Source: Actinomycetota bacterium
Lineage (GTDB): Bacteria; Actinomycetota; UBA4738
Direction of reading: 5' to 3'
DNA length: 7,876 nucleotides
Assembly (NCBI GenBank): GCA_005885025.1
Contig: VAYC01000004.1
Span: 1-7,876 of the forward strand
Part shown: one piece after another, positions 1 through 5,110 of the stretch
Layout: the number at the start of each line of letters is the position of its first letter
How positions within the stretch are numbered: position 1 is the first letter of the stretch
Translations under genes and position numbers: made by a program
Notes under the pieces: model-generated
Databases searched by the model: none
What the model was told of the DNA's origin: nothing
The model's input: the letters and a program-made list of their open reading frames with translations, nothing else

Positions 1-600
1 TTCCTGGAGGCCTCGGACGAGGATCTGGTGAAACGGTACGAAGCCACCCGCCGCCGGCACCCGCTCGCGTCCGACGACCGCGTGGTGGAAGGGATCCGCA
101 AGGAGCGGCTGATGATGCAGTCGCTCAAGGAGAGCGCCGATCTGATCATCGACTCCACGGGGATGTCGCCCCACGACCTGCGGGACCGAGTGCGTGATCT
201 GTTCGCCCGCTCGCCGGCCGAGACCAGGGTCCAGGTATCGATCGTGTCGTTCGGCTACAAGAACGGTCTACCCCGCGACGCCGACCTCATCTTCGACGTG
301 CGGTTCCTTCCCAACCCCTATTGGATCGAGCGGCTCAGGCCGCTGCCGGGGACCGATCCTGCCGTTCGGGAGTTCGTGACCAGCCAGCGCGCGTACGGCG
401 AGTTCATCCGTAAGATGCGGTCGCTGTTCAACACCGTGGTTCCCGGCTACCTCGAGGAAGGCAAGTCCTATCTCACGATCGCCGTCGGGTGCACGGGAGG
501 CCGCCACCGGTCGGTCGTGGTCGCCGAAGAGCTGGCCAGCTACTTCCGGAAGAAGGGCCAGTCGGTGGTGGTCGACCACCGCGACCTCGACCACGACTGA
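1..600 (+). CDS. rapZ: RapZ / YvcJ family nucleotide-binding protein (RNase adaptor), 3' part only
   Basis: The reading frame is open from base 1 to the TGA at 598-600, giving 199 residues. The 5' end, with the Walker A P-loop expected near the N-terminus of this roughly 290-residue family, lies outside the window. The GTG at 28 is internal, not the start, because the residues before it (FLEASDEDLV) already match the family. Family hallmarks by fragment residue are the Arg/His-rich TRRRHPL (16-22), FGYKNGLP (84-91), DVRFLPNPYW (99-108) and the C-terminal GCTGGRHRSV (163-172). Family members bind and hydrolyse ATP/GTP. In E. coli RapZ uses its C-terminal domain to bind small RNAs and guide RNase E, and it senses glucosamine-6-phosphate; in Bacillus, YvcJ is linked to competence. 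The RNA role in actinobacteria is not established, so the function here is family-based inference. In many actinobacteria yvcK and whiA come next; here gap follows directly after 101 bases. Confidence 0.93.
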   Translation, partial: FLEASDEDLVKRYEATRRRHPLASDDRVVEGIRKERLMMQSLKESADLIIDSTGMSPHDLRDRVRDLFARSPAETRVQVSIVSFGYKNGLPRDADLIFDVRFLPNPYWIERLRPLPGTDPAVREFVTSQRAYGEFIRKMRSLFNTVVPGYLEEGKSYLTIAVGCTGGRHRSVVVAEELASYFRKKGQSVVVDHRDLDHD

Positions 601-619
601 CCACGCCCCACCGTTCGGG

Positions 620-629
620 GAAGGCCTTC
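620..629. repeat. 10-bp perfect palindrome GAAGGCCTTC upstream of gap
   Basis: Bases 620-629 read GAAGGCCTTC, a perfect inverted repeat with no spacer. It sits where the -35 region of a gap promoter would be if the TAGGAT at 642-647 is the -10. It could be an operator half-site or simply chance, since GC-rich palindromes are common. A weak 4-bp stem (CCCC 606-609 with GGGG 617-620) lies just upstream and is too short and tail-less to call a terminator. Confidence 0.3.
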
Positions 630-641
630 TGGCCCGGGTAC

Positions 642-647
642 TAGGAT
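642..647 (+). promoter_or_regulatory. Possible -10 box (TAGGAT) for the gap-pgk-tpiA-apgM operon
   Basis: TAGGAT at 642-647 fits the TAnnnT pattern of housekeeping sigma-factor -10 boxes in high-GC bacteria. It would place transcription start near 653-655 and give a leader of about 48 bases before the gap ATG. No convincing -35 hexamer is present 16-18 bases upstream, so the call is tentative. The 101-base spacer after rapZ is the only gap in the first 5 kb large enough to carry a promoter for the glycolytic operon. Confidence 0.35.
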
Positions 648-701
648 TGGCACGGTCGGGCGTCTCTGCGTCCGCCAGACGGCAATCCTGAGGAGGACGA
701 C

Positions 702-1709
702 ATGGCGGTCAAGATCGGCGTCAATGGCTTCGGCCGGATCGGTCGCAACTTCTTCCGCGCGGCCAGGAAGCGAGGGGTGAGGTTCGACTTCGTTGCGGTG
801 AACGACATCACCGACCCCAAGACGCTCGCTCACCTGCTGAAATACGACTCGGTGCTGGGACGGTTCGACGGGCACGTCCAGGTCGACGGCGAGGGTCTGG
901 TGGTGGACGGCGACCGCATCAAGGTCCTCGCCGAGCGGGACCCGGCCAACCTGCCGTGGAAGGAGCTCGGCGCCGAGATCGTCATCGAGTCCACCGGCCT
1001 GTTCACCGAGCGGGAGAAGGCCCAGAAGCATCTCGAGGCCGGCGCCGAGAAGGTCATCATCAGCGCCCCCGCCAAGGGCGAGGACGTCACGATCGTGATG
1101 GGTGTCAACGACCGGGACTACGCCGCCACGGAGCATCACGTCATCTCGAACGCCTCGTGCACCACGAATTGCGTGGTCCCCATGGCCAAGGTCCTTGGGG
1201 ACGCGTTCGGCATCGAGCGCGGGTTCATGACCACCATCCACGCCTACACCAACGACCAGAACCTCCTCGACCTCCCGCACAAGGACCTCCGCCGGGCTCG
1301 GGCGGCCGCGATCAACATCGTCCCGGCCTCCACGGGCGCCGCCAAGGCCAGCTCGCTGGCCCTCCCCGAGCTGAAGGGGAAGATGGACGGCCTGGCCATG
1401 CGGGTGCCGGTTCCCGACGGCTCGGTCACGGACCTGGTGTGCGTGCTGAAACGCGACGTGACCGTGGAACAGGTGAACGAGGCGTTCCGCAAGGCTTCCG
1501 AGACCAAGCCGCTCGCTGGCATCCTCGGCTACACCGAGGACCCCATCGTTTCGAGCGACGTCGTCGGCTCCGAGTTCTCCTGCGTCTTCGACTCCCTCTC
1601 CACCATGACCATCGGCAGTCTGGTGAAAGTCATCGGCTGGTACGACAACGAGTGGGGGTACTCGAACCGCCTGGTCGACCTCGTCGGCCTGGTGGCGTCC
1701 AAGCTCTGA
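702..1709 (+). CDS. gap: Glyceraldehyde-3-phosphate dehydrogenase, type I, NAD-type
   Basis: This 335-residue protein has the normal length for the phosphorylating enzyme that converts glyceraldehyde-3-phosphate, NAD and phosphate to 1,3-bisphosphoglycerate in the cytosol. The Rossmann motif NGFGRIGR is at 8-15. The catalytic cysteine is C153 in ASCTTN (151-156), and the base is H180 in TTIHAYT. Asp35 in VND and the Leu-Pro pair at 191-192 (LDLPHKD) are features associated with NAD rather than NADP use, so this resembles glycolytic GapA more than gluconeogenic GapB. The C-terminal signature WYDNEWGYS is intact. The ATG at 702 is supported by a strong AGGAGG at 691-696, five bases upstream, and by the family N-terminus. 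It is the first gene of a tight cluster; pgk starts 7 bases after its stop codon. Family identity is very secure; cofactor preference is inferred from residues. Confidence 0.98.
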   Translation: MAVKIGVNGFGRIGRNFFRAARKRGVRFDFVAVNDITDPKTLAHLLKYDSVLGRFDGHVQVDGEGLVVDGDRIKVLAERDPANLPWKELGAEIVIESTGLFTEREKAQKHLEAGAEKVIISAPAKGEDVTIVMGVNDRDYAATEHHVISNASCTTNCVVPMAKVLGDAFGIERGFMTTIHAYTNDQNLLDLPHKDLRRARAAAINIVPASTGAAKASSLALPELKGKMDGLAMRVPVPDGSVTDLVCVLKRDVTVEQVNEAFRKASETKPLAGILGYTEDPIVSSDVVGSEFSCVFDSLSTMTIGSLVKVIGWYDNEWGYSNRLVDLVGLVASKL

Positions 1710-1716
1710 GCGACCA

Positions 1717-2913
1717 TTGACCCCCGGCCGCCTGCGGACGCTGGAAGACCTGCCGGATCTGGTCGCTGCCACCGTCCTCGTCCGGTGCGACCTGAACGTC
1801 CCCCTGGAGAACGGGCGGGTGACCGACGACCTCCGGATCCGTGCCACGGTCCCCACCCTCCGCGAGCTCCTGGACCGCGGGGCCACCCTGGTCGTCTGCT
1901 CCCATCTGGGCCGCCCCGAGGGAAGGGTCGTGGAGTCCCTTCGGCTGGATCCTGTCGCTGAACTGCTGGGCAAGGCTCTCGATACGAAGCTCCGCAAGCT
2001 CGACCAGGTGGTCGGTGCCGACGTGCAGAAGGCTGTGATGGCGGCCGGCGCGGGCTCGGTCACCATGCTGGAGAACCTTCGGTTCGACCCGCGCGAGGAA
2101 CAGAATGACCCGGGATTCGCCGATGCGCTCGCCGCGCTCGCCGACTGCTACGTCAACGATGCCTTCGGCGCGGCCCATCGGGCTCATGCCTCGGTGGTCG
2201 GGGTGGCCGACCGCCTCCCTTCGGTGGCCGGGCGCCTCATGCAGCGGGAGGTCGAGGTCCTGTCGCGGCTGCTGCAGGACCCGGACGAGCCGTACGTGGC
2301 GATCCTGGGGGGAGCCAAGGTCTCCGACAAGCTGTTCACGGTCCGGGCGTTGGTCGAACGGGTCGACGCCCTGTTGGTGGGCGGAGCGATGGCCTTCTCG
2401 TTCCTGGCCGCGGCGGGGAACGAAGTGGGGAAGTCGCTCGTGGAACCCGACCGGTTCGACGAAATCCGAGATGCCGTCAAGGCGGCCGAGGCTGGCGGCG
2501 TGCTCATCCAGCTCCCCGAGGACGTGGTCGTCGCGCCGGTGGCGACCGTAGAAGCAAGGCGGCAGACCGTTCGAGCCGACGCCATCCCGAAGGACTTCAT
2601 GGGTCTCGACATCGGCCCGCGGACCGTCGAGGAGTTCGCCCGCACCATCGCGGACGCGAAAACCATCCTGTGGAATGGCCCCATGGGCATGTTCGAGCTC
2701 GAGCCGTTCTCATCGGGCACCCGCGGCGTGGCAACGGCCGTGGCTGGGGCCAAGGCCTTCACTGTGGTGGGAGGAGGCGACAGCCTGGCCGCGGTCCGCA
2801 AGTTCGGGCTGGCTGATTCCATCGACCACCTGTCCACCGGTGGGGGAGCTTCGCTCGAGTTCCTGGAAGGGCGGGAGCTCCCCGGGATCGCCGTGCTCAG
2901 AGAGGAGCACTGA
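1717..2913 (+). CDS. pgk: Phosphoglycerate kinase
   Basis: This 398-residue protein has the usual full length of the enzyme transferring phosphate from 1,3-bisphosphoglycerate to ADP, the first ATP-yielding step of lower glycolysis. Visible motifs in order are VRCDLNVPL (22-30, substrate-binding Asp25 and Asn27), SHLGRPEG (62-69), ENLRF (119-123), NDAFGAAHRAHAS (147-159), GGAKVSDK (198-205, nucleotide-site lysines 201 and 205), WNGPMGMFE (319-327), GGGDS (352-356) and GGGAS (375-379). No key residue is missing. The start is a TTG at 1717: it is the only start-type codon between an in-frame TGA at 1624 and the conserved N-terminal residues, and it gives the expected N-terminus. No clear Shine-Dalgarno precedes it, and it lies only 7 bases past the gap stop, so translation is probably coupled to gap. 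tpiA follows after one base. Confidence 0.97.
   Translation: MTPGRLRTLEDLPDLVAATVLVRCDLNVPLENGRVTDDLRIRATVPTLRELLDRGATLVVCSHLGRPEGRVVESLRLDPVAELLGKALDTKLRKLDQVVGADVQKAVMAAGAGSVTMLENLRFDPREEQNDPGFADALAALADCYVNDAFGAAHRAHASVVGVADRLPSVAGRLMQREVEVLSRLLQDPDEPYVAILGGAKVSDKLFTVRALVERVDALLVGGAMAFSFLAAAGNEVGKSLVEPDRFDEIRDAVKAAEAGGVLIQLPEDVVVAPVATVEARRQTVRADAIPKDFMGLDIGPRTVEEFARTIADAKTILWNGPMGMFELEPFSSGTRGVATAVAGAKAFTVVGGGDSLAAVRKFGLADSIDHLSTGGGASLEFLEGRELPGIAVLREEH
2901..2907 (+). promoter_or_regulatory. Ribosome binding site that fixes the tpiA GTG start
   Basis: AGAGGAG at 2901-2907 lies inside the last codons of pgk and seven bases before the GTG at 2915. The tpiA frame is open far upstream (beyond 2675), but that extension overlaps conserved pgk coding sequence. 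This site together with the conserved N-terminal AANWKMHK shows that GTG 2915 is the true start. Confidence 0.75.
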
Positions 2914-2914
2914 G

Positions 2915-3688
2915 GTGGCGGGCTCGCGGCGGCCGGTCATCGCCGCAAACTGGAAGATGCACAAGACGCATCTGGAGGCGATCCAGACGGTCCAGAAGCT
3001 CTCCTATCTGTTGGACAAGAAAGACGCCGACCGAGTCGAGGTGGTGATCTGCCCGCCATTCACGGCCCTGCGATCGATCCAGACGCTGCTGGAGGCGGAC
3101 AAGCTCGCTTACGGTCTTGGGGCCCAGAACGTGCACTGGGAGGAGAAGGGCGCGCTCACCGGCGAGGTCTCGGCGCCGATGCTGGCCGCGTTGAGGTGCC
3201 GGTACGTGATCGTGGGCCACTCGGAGCGCAGGCAACTCTTCGGCGAGACCGACCAGACCGTGGCGAAGAAGGTCAGAGCCGTGTTCGCCGGGGGGATGGC
3301 TCCCATCCTGTGCGTCGGCGAGAGCTTGGAGGAACGGGACTCGGGGCGCACGGAATCCAAGGTGGTCGGCCAAGTCAAAGCCGCGCTGGCCGGGGCGGAA
3401 CCCGCCCAGGTGGCAGAGGCCGTGATCGCGTACGAACCGATCTGGGCCATCGGCACGGGACGGAGCGCCGGCCCCTCCGACGCCGGCGAGGTGATCGCGT
3501 TGATCCGGCGAACCGTCGGCTCGATGTTCTCCGACCAGTCGGCCGAAGCCATGAGGATCCAGTACGGCGGCAGTGTGAAGCCCGGCAACATCCGGGAGTT
3601 CATGGCCCATCCCGAGATCGACGGGGCACTCGTGGGAGGGGCGAGCCTGGATCCCGAGGAGTTCGCCCTCATCGTGAAATACCAGTGA
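2915..3688 (+). CDS. tpiA: Triosephosphate isomerase
   Basis: This 257-residue TIM-barrel enzyme has normal length and interconverts dihydroxyacetone phosphate and glyceraldehyde-3-phosphate. The active site is complete: Asn12 and Lys14 in AANWKMHK (10-17), the electrophilic His102 in GHSER (101-105), the catalytic base Glu174 in AYEPIWAIGTG (172-182) leading into the mobile loop 6, YGGS (217-220), and the phosphate-binding GALVGGASL (237-245). The chosen start is GTG at 2915, with AGAGGAG seven bases upstream; a longer open frame begins upstream but its translation is just pgk read out of frame. One base separates it from the pgk stop and 7 bases from apgM, so it is the third gene of the glycolytic operon. 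In many actinobacteria secG follows tpiA; here a phosphoglycerate mutase does. Confidence 0.97.
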   Translation: MAGSRRPVIAANWKMHKTHLEAIQTVQKLSYLLDKKDADRVEVVICPPFTALRSIQTLLEADKLAYGLGAQNVHWEEKGALTGEVSAPMLAALRCRYVIVGHSERRQLFGETDQTVAKKVRAVFAGGMAPILCVGESLEERDSGRTESKVVGQVKAALAGAEPAQVAEAVIAYEPIWAIGTGRSAGPSDAGEVIALIRRTVGSMFSDQSAEAMRIQYGGSVKPGNIREFMAHPEIDGALVGGASLDPEEFALIVKYQ

Positions 3689-3695
3689 ACCGCCG

Positions 3696-4967
3696 ATGAG
3701 CCCCAACCAGCTCCTGTACGTGTGCCTGGACGGCCTCGCCGACGACCCGATCCCCGAGCTCGGCGGCCGAACGCCACTGGAAGCCGCCCGCACGCCGGTC
3801 CTGGACGGGCTGGCCCGGAAGGGAGCGCAGGGACTGGTGTACACCGTCGGGCCGGACATCGCGCCGGAGTCCGACATCGCGGTCTTCGCCATCCTGGGAT
3901 ATGACCCCAGAGAAGATCACCCCGGACGAGGTGTGCTGGAGGCGCTCGGCGCGGGCGTCGAGTTCCACGACGGCGAACTGGCATACCGAGTGAACTTCGC
4001 CACGCAGGAGGATGGGGAGATCGTCGACCGAAGGGTCGGTCGAGACCTCCCGAGCGACGACGCCGAAGCCCTGGCCGCCGAAGTCAACCGAGAGCTGCAC
4101 CTGCCCGGTGCAACCTTCGAGCTTCGAGCCGCCGTCGAGCACCGAGGGGTGCTGGTCATCAGGTCCAAGGACGGCGCGCTCTCCGCCAACGTCTCGAACA
4201 CCGACCCCGCATACGCCAAGGAGGGCAGTCTGGGAGTTGCCCTGGCCAGCTTCGAAAACCGGGCGGCCGAAGCCCTGCCGATGGACGATTCGGAGGAGGC
4301 GCGGCGCGCCGCCGAACTGACCAACCGGTTCGTGGAGGGATCGGCGCGCATCCTGGAGGTCTCAGCGGTCAACGCCCGTCGCCGAAGCGAGGGCCGGCTG
4401 GCCGCCAACCTGCTCCTGACCCGGGATGGGGGAGACCACGTCCCGAAGCTCCAGCCCATCAAGGAACGGTTCGGCCCCTCCTGGGGGTGCTTCGTGGAGA
4501 TGCCGGTGGAACGAGGGATCGCCCTGGTCCTGGGCATGGCTCCCGTGGACGCTCCCACCGGCATGGCTCGCAAGGATCAGTACGCCGCCTGGGCGGCGCT
4601 GGCCGCCGAGGCCCTGGGCGGCTACGACGCCCTGTACATACACATCAAGGGACCGGACGTCCCGGCCCACGACGGGCGGGCCGAAGACAAACGGGACGTC
4701 ATCGAGGACATCGACGAGGCGTTCTTCGGGGAGCTGCTGCCCCGGATCGACACCGGCCGGACCCTCCTGGCCGTCACCGCCGACCACGCCACCTCATGCC
4801 TCCGGAAGGCCCACACCGCCGACCCGGTGCCCCTGCTGGTGGCCGGGCCGAGGGTCAACGCGGACGGCAGCCAGGCTTTCGGTGAGCGGGACGCGGCTGA
4901 GGGGGCTCTCGGGACCCTGGCCGGGATCGACATCCTTCCCCGCCTGATCGGCCTCCTCCGCGCCTGA
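3696..4967 (+). CDS. apgM: Archaeal-type cofactor-independent phosphoglycerate mutase (ApgM family)
   Basis: This 423-residue protein belongs to the alkaline phosphatase superfamily branch that isomerises 3-phosphoglycerate to 2-phosphoglycerate without 2,3-bisphosphoglycerate, using two divalent metals. Visible features are the N-terminal VCLDGLADDP with metal ligand Asp12, the likely phospho-serine nucleophile Ser59 in PESDIAVFAILGYDP (57-71), a middle inserted domain, IHIKGPDVPAHDG (315-327, Asp321 and His325), TADHATSC (361-368, Asp363 and His364) and KAHTADPVP (371-379, His373). It differs from the roughly 510-residue bacterial GpmI and from dPGM (which has an RHGxS motif). The start ATG 3696 matches the family N-terminus, but no good Shine-Dalgarno is visible and the tpiA stop is 7 bases upstream, suggesting coupling. 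Its place after gap-pgk-tpiA supports the mutase role over older labels such as phosphonopyruvate decarboxylase-related protein. The residue assignments to metals are by family analogy. Confidence 0.92.
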   Translation: MSPNQLLYVCLDGLADDPIPELGGRTPLEAARTPVLDGLARKGAQGLVYTVGPDIAPESDIAVFAILGYDPREDHPGRGVLEALGAGVEFHDGELAYRVNFATQEDGEIVDRRVGRDLPSDDAEALAAEVNRELHLPGATFELRAAVEHRGVLVIRSKDGALSANVSNTDPAYAKEGSLGVALASFENRAAEALPMDDSEEARRAAELTNRFVEGSARILEVSAVNARRRSEGRLAANLLLTRDGGDHVPKLQPIKERFGPSWGCFVEMPVERGIALVLGMAPVDAPTGMARKDQYAAWAALAAEALGGYDALYIHIKGPDVPAHDGRAEDKRDVIEDIDEAFFGELLPRIDTGRTLLAVTADHATSCLRKAHTADPVPLLVAGPRVNADGSQAFGERDAAEGALGTLAGIDILPRLIGLLRA

Positions 4968-5010
4968 CGGACGGCCAGGACCGCCCAATCCCGACAATCG
5001 CCAGGTCTCG

Positions 5011-5061
5011 TATACACAGTTGGCGCCTCCATTGCGGCGGAGGTGCTTCTATCTGTAGGCT
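5011..5061 (+). promoter_or_regulatory. Candidate -10 boxes for the ABC transporter gene (TATACA 5011-5016; TAGGCT 5056-5061)
   Basis: Two -10-like hexamers occur in the only sizeable gap before the solute-binding protein. TATACA at 5011-5016 has no good -35 partner; if used, transcription would begin at about the first base of the 5022-5047 hairpin. TAGGCT at 5056-5061 has a weak TTGCGG (5032-5037) 18 bases upstream and would start transcription near 5068, within the second hairpin. I cannot decide between them from sequence. Confidence 0.3.
5022..5055 (+). terminator. Hairpin with a partly T-rich tail after apgM: possible terminator of the glycolytic operon
   Basis: Bases 5022-5030 pair with 5039-5047 (9 bp including two G-T pairs; core CCTCC with GGAGG) around an 8-base loop. 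The downstream bases TTCTATCTG (5047-5055) are only moderately T-rich. It lies 55 bases past the apgM stop and before the transporter gene, the right place for termination. The weak tail leaves other options open: a 5'-end stabilising hairpin or a regulatory leader element of the transporter mRNA. Confidence 0.4.
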
Positions 5062-5064
5062 TTC

Positions 5065-5107
5065 GCAGCCTGCTCCGAGGGGGGCAGCTGCAGGGAAGGG
5101 AGGGAGG
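5065..5107 (+). promoter_or_regulatory. Hairpin abutting a purine-rich Shine-Dalgarno tract in the transporter leader
   Basis: Bases 5065-5069 (GCAGC) pair with 5087-5091 (GCTGC), and after a bulged C5070, 5071-5076 pair with 5081-5086, closing on a GAGG loop: 11 pairs in all, one G-T. It is followed at once by an all-purine run, 5092-5107, ending in GGAGG three bases before the ATG, with further Shine-Dalgarno-like registers upstream. There is no T tail, so it is not a terminator; a role in translation control or mRNA stability is possible but unproven. Confidence 0.4.
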
Positions 5108-5110
5108 TTT

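Noticed and set aside
606..620. CCCC/GGGG mini-hairpin after rapZ as a terminator
   Set aside because: Only four pairs, no T-run follows, and rapZ could be co-transcribed with gap.
661..681. A 5-bp inverted repeat (CGTCT / AGACG) in the gap leader
   Set aside because: The stem is too short for its 11-base loop to be notable in GC-rich sequence.
956..1720. A 254-codon + strand frame inside gap
   Set aside because: It is an out-of-frame reading of gap; the protein is Arg/Gly/His-rich with no recognisable domain.
540..2066. A 508-codon open frame on the - strand opposite rapZ end, gap and the start of pgk
   Set aside because: It covers secure + strand genes, and its composition (Arg, Val, Gly, Asp, His-rich) is that of a codon-bias shadow.
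2675..2914. An N-terminal extension of tpiA overlapping pgk
   Set aside because: The extension is Ser/Arg/Trp-rich and reads conserved pgk codons out of frame; GTG 2915 with AGAGGAG upstream gives the canonical N-terminus.
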